A stretch of 6,238 bases of DNA from Rhodobacteraceae bacterium UBA7436 (GTDB taxonomy: Bacteria; Pseudomonadota; Alphaproteobacteria; Rhodobacterales; Rhodobacteraceae), in the NCBI GenBank assembly GCA_002478745.1, contig DLQI01000102.1:1-6238 (forward strand), given 5' to 3'. The notes below the pieces were generated by a model. It worked only from the letters and a program-made list of their open reading frames with translations, searched no databases and was not told where the DNA came from. A program made the position numbers and the translations under genes. Shown here piece by piece: positions 1 to 5,797 of this stretch; the first letter of the stretch is position 1, and every line of letters begins with the position of its first letter.

Positions 1-9
1 AGAGATAGA

Positions 10-717
10 CTATTGATCTGTCGCTTGGAGTAATTCTCGAAGGTTTAGGGTTTGAGCGGGCCGATCACGGAAATCGAGGGCCGAGTTTAGATCGACGAGG
101 TGGCTTTGCATCAGTTCTTCGGCGTTTTGTTCGTCCCCATCGGCAATTGCCTGCACCAGTGCATGATGAGCGTGGCTTTCGCAAAGCGCACTTTCGCGAC
201 GCCAATAGAGCGCGATGACCAGCGAGGAGCGCGCGATCAATGTTTCGATAAACCGCCTAATCGTGTCCTGATCGGCAATCCGTGCGATTTCGATATGGAA
301 GCGCCCTGACAGGTTCAGCGCGCGACCATTGTCACCCACATCCAAAGCGGCATGTTCTTTGGCGATGTGATCTTTCAAAATTTCAATGTCATTTGGGGTG
401 GCCCTGCTAGCAGCAGAACGAGCCGTGCGCGGCTCCAGCAACGCGCGCGCTTCAAACACTTCGCGGGCCTCGCGCGGTGTGGGGCTTGCGACGAAAGCAC
501 CTTTGTTCCGTTGGATTTCTACAAGCTGAATATGCGCGAGGGATTGGAGTGCCGCGCGTACAACAGTGCGAGACACGTTGTAGATTTCACCAATTTCGTC
601 CTCACCCAGCTTTGTCGCTGGCGCGAGACGATGTTCATGGATCGCTAAAGCCAGCGCATCAACCACTTTTTGTGTGACATCTTTTGGTTTGGGCGTGGAG
701 ATGTGCACTAACGACAT
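10..717 (-). CDS. GntR-family transcriptional regulator, FCD subfamily
   Basis: Predicted cytoplasmic DNA-binding regulator of 235 residues, a normal length for the FadR/FCD branch of GntR. A winged helix-turn-helix fills about residues 12-77 (LGEDEIGEIYNVSRTVVRAA, then the wing NKGAFVASP). An all-helical FCD ligand domain fills about 83-215 (EVFEARALLEPRTAR at its start). FCD proteins usually bind a small acid and often a metal through Asp, His, His and His. Here His141 (GRFH), His184 and His206 fit three of these, but the Asp normally four residues before the first His is Ser137. An upstream in-frame ATG at 753 would add 12 residues, but it has no ribosome site. ATG717 has GAAGGA seven bases upstream, so I chose it. 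The gene is divergent from the transporter operon and faces it across a palindrome, so it is probably its local repressor or sensor. The ligand is unknown. Family assignment is secure; the regulatory target is inference. Confidence 0.93.
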   Translation of the reverse strand: MSLVHISTPKPKDVTQKVVDALALAIHEHRLAPATKLGEDEIGEIYNVSRTVVRAALQSLAHIQLVEIQRNKGAFVASPTPREAREVFEARALLEPRTARSAASRATPNDIEILKDHIAKEHAALDVGDNGRALNLSGRFHIEIARIADQDTIRRFIETLIARSSLVIALYWRRESALCESHAHHALVQAIADGDEQNAEELMQSHLVDLNSALDFRDRPAQTLNLRELLQATDQ

Positions 718-724
718 GGGTGTT

Positions 725-730
725 TCCTTC
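725..730 (-). promoter_or_regulatory. Ribosome binding site deciding the start of the GntR regulator
   Basis: Read on the minus strand this is GAAGGA, seven bases before the ATG at 717-715. The alternative in-frame ATG at 753-751 has no purine-rich sequence before it, which favours the shorter 235-residue protein. Confidence 0.7.
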
Positions 731-776
731 AGAATCACTGATGCCAGAGGCATGCTGTGTAAACAAGATGCAGCAA

Positions 777-790
777 TATTGTATACAATA
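777..790. promoter_or_regulatory. Candidate GntR operator, perfect palindrome
   Basis: TATTGTATACAATA is a perfect 14-bp inverted repeat. Its core TTGTATACAA has the GT...AC spacing typical of operators bound by FadR/FCD-type GntR proteins. It lies 60 bp before the regulator's ATG and 150 bp before the ATPase ATG, where one dimer could control both directions. A second, shorter palindrome GTATATAC follows at 793-800, centred 13 bp away, and may be a weaker half-site or simply TATA-rich promoter DNA. The palindrome is seen directly; that the neighbouring regulator binds it is inference. Confidence 0.65.
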
Positions 791-929
791 AAGTATATAC
801 ATTGTGTTCAAAATTTATGCACCGCAGAATTTATCCGCTCAATTTTGCGCCATTGGCCTGACTTCTTCCTAAAAACCGCAGGCACTGTTTGAACTTACAT
901 CATCACAAGCGCTCGGATGAATTCAACAC

Positions 930-934
930 AGGAG
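930..934 (+). promoter_or_regulatory. Ribosome binding site deciding the start of the ATPase gene
   Basis: AGGAG lies five bases before ATG940. The frame is open further upstream to a TTG at 889, but the residues encoded there (NLHHHKRSDEFNTGAY) do not look like an ABC ATPase N-terminus. The site therefore fixes the start at 940. Confidence 0.8.
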
Positions 935-939
935 CGTAC

Positions 940-1923
940 ATGACTTTAAAACATGATCTGGAACTGGTCGACGTCACCAAGCGCTATGGCTCGACCGTTG
1001 CGGTGGAAGCGATACAGCATAGGTTCCAGCCGTCCTCATACACCTGCTTACTTGGCCCTTCGGGCTGCGGAAAATCATCAACCCTGCGGATGATTGCAGG
1101 CCATGAAAGCGTGACTGAAGGTTCGATTTTGTTGTCTGGGCGCGATATTTCCAATCTACCACCAGCCCAGCGTGGCACAGCGATGATGTTCCAAAATTAC
1201 GCATTATTTCCACATTTGAGCGTACGCGACAATATCGCCTTCAGTTTAAAAATGAAGGGGGTGGACGTAAAGGAACGCCATATCAAAGCGGGCGAGATGC
1301 TGGAGTTGGTCGACCTAACGGCGCTTGCAGACCGACTGCCTGATCAATTGTCTGGCGGACAGCAACAACGCGTTGCGCTGGCCCGTGCATTAATTACTCG
1401 CCCTGAGGTCTTATTGCTGGATGAACCACTGTCCGCGCTCGATCCGTTTTTACGCATTCGAATGCGCGGCGAACTCAAAAAACTGCAAAAAGAACTAGGT
1501 ATCAGTTTTATTCATGTCACCCACGGGCAAGACGAAGCACTCGCTCTGGCTGATGAAATCGTTGTGATGAATGATGCTGTGATCGAACAAGCAGGCCCTG
1601 CGCGTGACGTTTTCAACGCTCCTAAAACCCGATTTGTGGCGCAGTTTATGGGTGGGCACAATGTTATCTCGCTGCCCAATGGCTGTTTCGCAATTCGCAC
1701 AGATGCCGTCACCGTCACTGCGCATAAAAAAGGTACCTTGAGCGCACAGGTGATGGCCGTTGAATACCAAGGCACCCACGTCTCTTTGATGTCGCATATT
1801 TCCGGCGACCAAGAGGTGACGGCCATTGTGCCCGAAGCAGAATACTTCACGACCCCGCATCACCCTGGCGACCAGATTGGTCTGCATTGGGATGCCAAAA
1901 ACCTTCACCCACTGACCGCATAA
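940..1923 (+). CDS. ABC transporter ATP-binding protein, PotA/spermidine-putrescine-like
   Basis: Cytoplasmic ATPase of 327 residues that would power import through the two permeases encoded downstream. All nucleotide-binding elements are present: aromatic A-loop Tyr16, Walker A GPSGCGKS (39-46), Q-loop Gln85 (MMFQNYALFPH), signature LSGGQQQR (137-144), Walker B VLLLDEP (157-163), D-loop SALD, and switch His195 in HVTHGQDEA. After about residue 240 a short TOBE-like domain follows (FMGGHNV...), as in the CUT1/PotA/FbpC class. The switch region reads THGQDEA where most relatives have THDQEEA or THTQ-EA, a mild variation. The gene is first in the operon, 34 bp before the binding-protein gene. 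An ATP-driven importer subunit is certain; assignment to polyamines, iron or another solute cannot be made from this subunit. Confidence 0.96.
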   Translation: MTLKHDLELVDVTKRYGSTVAVEAIQHRFQPSSYTCLLGPSGCGKSSTLRMIAGHESVTEGSILLSGRDISNLPPAQRGTAMMFQNYALFPHLSVRDNIAFSLKMKGVDVKERHIKAGEMLELVDLTALADRLPDQLSGGQQQRVALARALITRPEVLLLDEPLSALDPFLRIRMRGELKKLQKELGISFIHVTHGQDEALALADEIVVMNDAVIEQAGPARDVFNAPKTRFVAQFMGGHNVISLPNGCFAIRTDAVTVTAHKKGTLSAQVMAVEYQGTHVSLMSHISGDQEVTAIVPEAEYFTTPHHPGDQIGLHWDAKNLHPLTA

Positions 1924-1957
1924 ACCCGGCAATTCACAACCAACAAGGAGACGAAGA

Positions 1958-3244
1958 ATGACAAAGTTTACTTCCCGTACAGGCCTAAGCCGCCGCGCAT
2001 TGTTGAAAGGTGCTGCATCCACAGCTATCGCTGCTGGATCAACAACTTTGGGCGCACCGATGCTTTGGGCGCAAAACATCAAGGACGTCACCATTCGCCA
2101 GTTCGGCACAGGGGTGTCCAACCTTAATGATGTCGCCAACAAAGTGAAGGAAGACCTTGGCTTTACGCTTGAAATGACTGCACTTGACACGGACAGCGTG
2201 ACACAACGCGCAGCTACACAGCCCAACAGCTTTGACATTGCAGACATCGAGTACTTCATCTGTAAAAAGGTCTGGGCCGCTGGCAATATGCAGGCAATGG
2301 ACACGTCCAAGATCGCCAATTACGACAAGATCGCCGGTACCTTCCGCAGCGGTCTTTTGACACCGACAAGTACCATCGCACAAGGCACAGCACCACATAC
2401 TGTCGGCTTTACATCGGGCCAGAATGGTACGGAATTTATTCAAGAAGAATCTGGTTGGATGACCCTGATTCCAACGATCTACAACGCCGATACGCTAGGC
2501 ATTCGCCCCGATCTGATCGGCCGTCCGATCAACAACTGGTCCGAGCTTTTAAATCCAGAGTTTAAGGGGAAAGCATCGATACTTGATATCTCGTCTATCG
2601 GTATTATGGACATGGCGATGGTCGTGGAATCCATGGGCGAATACACTTACCCCGACAAAGGCAACATGACCAAAGAAGAGATAGATCTGACGCTTGGCAT
2701 CTTTACTGAGGCCAAGAAAAACGGCCAGTTCCGTGCGTTCTGGAAGTCGTTTGACGAAAGCGTCAACCTGATGGCGTCCGGCGAAGTTGTGATCCAATCC
2801 ATGTGGTCCCCTGCGATCACAGCCGTCAAATCGCAAGGTGTCCCATGCGTCTACCAGCCTTTGGAAGAAGGCTACCGCTCGTGGGGCGGCGGCTTGGGCA
2901 TCTCTGCTGCACTGTCTGGTCTGGAGCTTGATGCTGCCTATGAATACATCAACTGGTATTTGTCCGGTTGGGTTGGCGGCTATCTGATGCGTCAGGGCTA
3001 TTACTCTGCTGTTCCCGAAACGTCGAAAGAGTTCATGACCGCAGACGAATGGGGATTTTGGTACGAAGGCAAAGCCGCCCAAGGTGACATTTTGTCCCCA
3101 ACTGGCGACAAACTGGCCGGTACGGGCGAAGTTCGCGATGGTGGGGCCTTCCTTGACCGCATGGGATCAGTCGTGTGCTGGAACTCGGTCATGGACGAGA
3201 ACCAATACATGGTCCGTAAGTGGAACGAATTTATCGCCGCTTAA
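1958..3244 (+). CDS. Periplasmic substrate-binding protein, PotD-like, Tat-exported
   Basis: Extracellular solute-binding protein of 428 residues, the specificity component of the importer. The N-terminus is a twin-arginine signal: SRRALLKG at 11-18, then an Ala/Gly-rich hydrophobic stretch ending at PMLWAQ (34-39), with cleavage probably just after Ala38. Tat export implies that the protein is folded before it crosses the membrane. The mature part (NIKDVTIRQFGTGVSN, and later INNWSELLNPEFKGK, which resembles the NPxWxDLxxPEFKGK hinge region of PotD-type proteins) fits the type I binding-protein fold of COG0687-like proteins. At 428 residues it is clearly longer than classic PotD (about 350), as in a broad alphaproteobacterial clade with unassigned ligands. 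Canonical polyamine-binding acidic and aromatic residues could not be placed without an alignment. AAGGAG lies seven bases before the ATG. A strong hairpin follows the gene and may raise its expression relative to the permeases. Confidence 0.93.
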   Translation: MTKFTSRTGLSRRALLKGAASTAIAAGSTTLGAPMLWAQNIKDVTIRQFGTGVSNLNDVANKVKEDLGFTLEMTALDTDSVTQRAATQPNSFDIADIEYFICKKVWAAGNMQAMDTSKIANYDKIAGTFRSGLLTPTSTIAQGTAPHTVGFTSGQNGTEFIQEESGWMTLIPTIYNADTLGIRPDLIGRPINNWSELLNPEFKGKASILDISSIGIMDMAMVVESMGEYTYPDKGNMTKEEIDLTLGIFTEAKKNGQFRAFWKSFDESVNLMASGEVVIQSMWSPAITAVKSQGVPCVYQPLEEGYRSWGGGLGISAALSGLELDAAYEYINWYLSGWVGGYLMRQGYYSAVPETSKEFMTADEWGFWYEGKAAQGDILSPTGDKLAGTGEVRDGGAFLDRMGSVVCWNSVMDENQYMVRKWNEFIAA

Positions 3245-3255
3245 GAACATCCAAC

Positions 3256-3277
3256 GGGTGCGCCAACCGGCGCACCC
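3256..3277 (+). other. Intercistronic stem-loop after the binding-protein gene
   Basis: GGGTGCGCC and GGCGCACCC form a perfect 9-bp GC-rich stem with an AACC loop, 11 bases after the stop codon. No U-run follows (ACCCAATCC comes next), so it is not a standard intrinsic terminator. In other binding-protein transporters, hairpins at this place protect the upstream mRNA from 3' exonucleases or partly end transcription, giving more binding protein than permease. The same role here is inference. Confidence 0.75.
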
Positions 3278-3302
3278 ACCCAATCCAACATAAAGAATAC
3301 TC

Positions 3303-4166
3303 ATGAAAAAGCTGTTAGAAAATCGCAATGTAACCGGCTGGCTGATGGTGTCCCCGCTTGCGGCTGTACTGCTCGTTTTTCTCGTTATGCCGATTGTACT
3401 TATCGTAATCGTCAGCTTTTGGCGTGCGACCGAATTTTCCATCATTCCGGCCTTTGAATGGGACAATTATGCTTTCCTGTTTGGGTCACCTGTAACCTAC
3501 GCCGTCTTTCTCAACACGTTCAAATATGCGTTCATTACATGGGCGTTTACCTTAATAATCGGATTCACCGTTGCCTACTATCTGGCATTCCACATTCGAA
3601 GCCTGACGTGGCAGGTTGCATTGTTTTTGCTCTGCACGATCCCATTCTGGACGTCTAATATCATCCGCATGATCAGTTGGATTCCGTTCCTTGGGCGTAA
3701 CGGCATCGCTAATTCCACGATGATGTCTTGGGGTGTAATAGACGAACCGGTCGAGTGGCTGCTGTTCTCAGATTTCGCCGTCATCCTCGCATTTGTGCAC
3801 CTCTATACCTTGTTCATGGTCGTCCCGATCTTCAACACGATGATGCGGATCGATAAATCCCTGATCGAAGCTGCGCGGGATGCAGGCGCGAACGGTGCGC
3901 AAATCTTGTGGAACGTCATCATCCCCCTGACCAAGCCGGGGATCATGATTGGCACGATCTTTGTAGTCACGCTGGTGATGGGTGATTTCATTACCGTGCG
4001 GTTTATGTCGGGAAGCCAATCCGCCAATGTGGGCCGCTTAATATCGAACGACATTGCATTGCTTCAATACCCAAGCGCCTCGGCCACAGCGATTGTGCTG
4101 CTGGCGACCGTGCTGATTACCATCGGCATCTTGTTGCGCTTTGTCGACATCCGGAAGGAACTGTAA
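3303..4166 (+). CDS. ABC transporter permease, PotB-like (first permease)
   Basis: Inner-membrane subunit of 287 residues with about six membrane segments (near 12-38, 68-93, 103-124, 155-178, 213-235 and 261-280). The EAA loop that docks on the ATPase is clear at about 189-213: EAARDAGANGAQ, then a hydrophobic stretch ending in PLTKPG, with the invariant Gly at 195. Length and layout match the binding-protein-dependent transport inner-membrane family (PF00528) of PotB type. The ribosome site is weak (AAAGAA before ATACTC ATG), which fits lower production than the binding protein. The stop codon overlaps the next start by one base (TAATG), so the two permeases are translationally coupled and probably form a heterodimer channel. 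Confidence 0.95.
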   Translation: MKKLLENRNVTGWLMVSPLAAVLLVFLVMPIVLIVIVSFWRATEFSIIPAFEWDNYAFLFGSPVTYAVFLNTFKYAFITWAFTLIIGFTVAYYLAFHIRSLTWQVALFLLCTIPFWTSNIIRMISWIPFLGRNGIANSTMMSWGVIDEPVEWLLFSDFAVILAFVHLYTLFMVVPIFNTMMRIDKSLIEAARDAGANGAQILWNVIIPLTKPGIMIGTIFVVTLVMGDFITVRFMSGSQSANVGRLISNDIALLQYPSASATAIVLLATVLITIGILLRFVDIRKEL

Positions 4167-5002
4167 TGGAACCGCGCCCAAGATCGTTCTACGTCCTCTC
4201 CGCGTTCTTCGCGCTGTTTGTGCTGTTCCTTTACGGTCCGACCCTGACGATTGGCATACTTTCGTTCCAAGGTGAGGGTGGTGGGCTAACATTCCCGATG
4301 CGTGGCGTGTCGATGTATTGGTTCTACGATCTGTTCGAACAACAGGCAGTTGGCGACATCTGGGGCAGCTTCCGTCGTTCCATCATTTTGGGCCTGATGG
4401 TCATGGCCACAACAGTGGTCGTCTCGGTGATGGGCGGCTTGGCCTTTCGCAAGAAGTTTGCAGGCTCGGGGATCCTGTTTTATCTGATCATTACGGCACT
4501 GGTGATCCCGTCGATCCTTGTCTCGCTTGGCGTTGGGTTGCTGTTCTCGCAATCGGGCCTGAACGTGCATTGGTCGACATCGGGCTTTGGTGCGCAGCTG
4601 ACCTGGACGTTGCCATTCGGCCTGCTCATCATGTTCGCCGTATTCAATCGTTTCGACAAAAGCTTTGAGGAAGCCGCTCGGGATCTGGGCGCATCCCCGT
4701 GGCAAACAATCCGCCATGTTGTGCTGCCAATAATTGCACCATCGCTGATTGGCGTCGCCTTGTTCGGGTTCACGCTCAGTTATGACGAGTTCGCGCGCAC
4801 CTTACTTACGGCGGGCAGCTACAACACGCTGCCGCTGGAAATCTACGGGATGACGACCAATGTGACCTCGCCTGTGCTGTATGCGCTTGGCACGCTGACG
4901 ACATTGTTCTCTCTGCTGATCATCGGGGGCTTCCTTGCCTTGGCGCTTCTGAGCAACCAGCGCAAAGCACGCGCGGGTAGTGACGCTGGAAAGGGTGTCT
5001 GA
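4166..5002 (+). CDS. ABC transporter permease, PotC-like (second permease)
   Basis: Inner-membrane subunit of 278 residues, partner of the preceding permease. Membrane segments lie near 9-33, 73-94, 102-127, 147-163, 187-205 and 238-263. The EAA loop reads EEAARDLGASPWQ, then a stretch ending in VLPIIAPSL, at about 168-194 with Gly175. The loop between segments 1 and 2 is long (about 34-72) and carries the MYWFYDLF motif; PotC-type proteins have a similar Y-W-hydrophobic motif there. GGAAGGAA lies inside the end of the upstream gene, five bases before the ATG, and gives a strong ribosome site for the coupled start. The stop TGA overlaps the racemase ATG by one base. Confidence 0.95.
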   Translation: MEPRPRSFYVLSAFFALFVLFLYGPTLTIGILSFQGEGGGLTFPMRGVSMYWFYDLFEQQAVGDIWGSFRRSIILGLMVMATTVVVSVMGGLAFRKKFAGSGILFYLIITALVIPSILVSLGVGLLFSQSGLNVHWSTSGFGAQLTWTLPFGLLIMFAVFNRFDKSFEEAARDLGASPWQTIRHVVLPIIAPSLIGVALFGFTLSYDEFARTLLTAGSYNTLPLEIYGMTTNVTSPVLYALGTLTTLFSLLIIGGFLALALLSNQRKARAGSDAGKGV

Positions 5003-5637
5003 TGATTGTCCTGATCAACCCAAACAGTACCAAGGCCATGACCCAAGCCATGGTAGAGACAGCATCAAAAGTGGGTGTAAAATTAATAGGTTGGACCTCC
5101 CTAGAAGGGCCTGCCGCCATCCAAGGTCCTGAGGACGGCGCGGCCTGCATCCCGCCCTTGCTGACGCTGGTGCGTAAAGCATCGGATGCCGGCGCAAAGA
5201 CCATTATTATTGGCTGCTTTGACGACACTGGGTTAGACGCCGCCCGCAACATTGCATCATGTCCAGTCATCGGTATCGGTCAAGCCGCTTATCACATGGC
5301 TGTGCTTTCAGCGCGCAGGTTTTCAGTCGTCACTACATTGGCTGTTTCTGTGCCCATTCTCGAAGACAACATCCACGCTTACGGCTTCACATCCAAACTT
5401 TCCCGTGTGCGGGCCTGTGGTGTCCCAGTTTTAGATCTGGAAACAGATCCTGCCGGAACCGCCCCTGCCGTGATGGGGGAAATCAAACGTGCTGTCGCTG
5501 AAGACAAGGTTGATGTGGTGGTTCTTGGGTGCGCTGGTATGGTCCACATTCCTGCATATTTTTTTGGAGAGGAACATGTGCGGCTTATCGATGGCGTCAC
5601 ATCAGCCGCGCAACTTGCATTTCTTCTAGCTAAGTAA
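5002..5637 (+). CDS. Asp/Glu/hydantoin racemase family enzyme
   Basis: Predicted cytoplasmic cofactor-independent racemase of 211 residues. It starts with the family's nucleotide-free Rossmann-like strand and loop INPNST (5-10). Two cysteines lie in matching strand-turn contexts, IIIGCFDDTGLD (Cys72) and VVLGCAGM (Cys177), the usual acid/base pair that removes and returns a proton on opposite faces. The 105-residue spacing equals that of Cys76/Cys181 described for hydantoin racemase. This favours the hydantoin/allantoin racemase branch (HyuA/HpxA-like) over glutamate racemase MurI, which is longer and built differently. Maleate isomerase and arylmalonate decarboxylase belong to the same superfamily and cannot be wholly excluded; the decarboxylase usually has only one of the cysteines. 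The start overlaps the permease stop (TGATG) with GGAAAGG upstream, so the enzyme is coupled to the transporter and probably acts on its cargo. No hydantoinase, carbamoylase or allantoinase is in view. Confidence 0.9.
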   Translation: MIVLINPNSTKAMTQAMVETASKVGVKLIGWTSLEGPAAIQGPEDGAACIPPLLTLVRKASDAGAKTIIIGCFDDTGLDAARNIASCPVIGIGQAAYHMAVLSARRFSVVTTLAVSVPILEDNIHAYGFTSKLSRVRACGVPVLDLETDPAGTAPAVMGEIKRAVAEDKVDVVVLGCAGMVHIPAYFFGEEHVRLIDGVTSAAQLAFLLAK

Positions 5638-5797
5638 AGTTAAGAACCGGACTAAAGATTGGCATCGAAGACTTTCAGTAAACGCCCACTATACTGCCGG
5701 AAGCCGTGATTTGTACGGGCTACAGCATTGGTCACTTAGGACTTTTAGTTGCCGTTCGCTGCACAGTCCACGAAGGTCCGCTAAGGGCCGAAAGTTC
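5638..5797. other. Non-coding gap between operon end and recombinase
   Basis: This 160-bp stretch separates two convergent genes and shows no credible gene. It has no clear intrinsic terminator. A weak hairpin (AGCCGT at 5702-5707 with ACGGGCT at 5715-5721, one bulged G, 7-nt loop) has no U-tract. ACTTAGGACTTTT at 5734-5746 is an imperfect inverted copy of AAAGTTCCTAAAGT at 5791-5804. The motif GGTCCGCTAAGGGCCGAAAG (5775-5794) resembles dispersed intergenic repeats with a TCCGC...GGGCCGAAAG core that I recall from other proteobacterial genomes. That resemblance is from memory and untested. Confidence 0.45.

Larger units (their letters stand above)
718..939. promoter_or_regulatory. Divergent regulator/operon control region
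   Basis: A 222-bp non-coding gap lies between the GntR start and the ATPase start. It must hold the promoters for both directions. The part from about 770 to 850 is visibly AT-rich, as expected for promoter DNA. I could not identify convincing -35/-10 pairs on either strand: TATA-like hexamers overlap the palindrome at 777-790 and the TATAC run at 793-800, but none has a good partner at 16-18 bp. The overlap of the palindrome with the likely promoter core suggests repression by blocking polymerase. No riboswitch-like or attenuator structure was seen between 811 and 929. Confidence 0.6.

Noticed and set aside
718..753. Longer GntR protein starting at ATG753 on the minus strand
   Set aside because: No purine-rich ribosome site precedes it. 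ATG717 has GAAGGA at ideal spacing.
674..892. Small plus-strand frame of 72 codons across the regulator start and the promoter region
   Set aside because: It overlaps the regulator's coding start and the AT-rich control region, has no ribosome site, and its translation resembles no known protein.
889..939. Longer ATPase reading frame starting at TTG889
   Set aside because: The extra 17 residues do not resemble an ABC ATPase N-terminus and the TTG has no ribosome site, while ATG940 follows AGGAG at five bases.
1495..2319. Long minus-strand frame of 274 codons antisense to the ATPase and binding-protein genes
   Set aside because: It lies wholly opposite two well-supported genes and shows no domain pattern, so it is a shadow of codon bias.
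2549..3082. Minus-strand frame of 177 codons antisense to the binding-protein gene
   Set aside because: It is a shadow frame inside a secure gene and has no recognisable motif.
3256..3277. Hairpin read as an intrinsic terminator ending a two-gene transcript
   Set aside because: No U-run follows the stem, and the permeases needed to complete the importer lie directly downstream, so full termination is unlikely.
4286..4717. Minus-strand frame of 143 codons antisense to the second permease, rich in Arg/His/Asp
   Set aside because: The composition is that expected from reading a membrane-protein gene backwards, and there is no ribosome site or motif.
5702..5721. Bulged hairpin after the racemase as the operon terminator
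   Set aside because: The stem is short with a bulge and there is no U-tract on either strand, so it is not convincing as a terminator.
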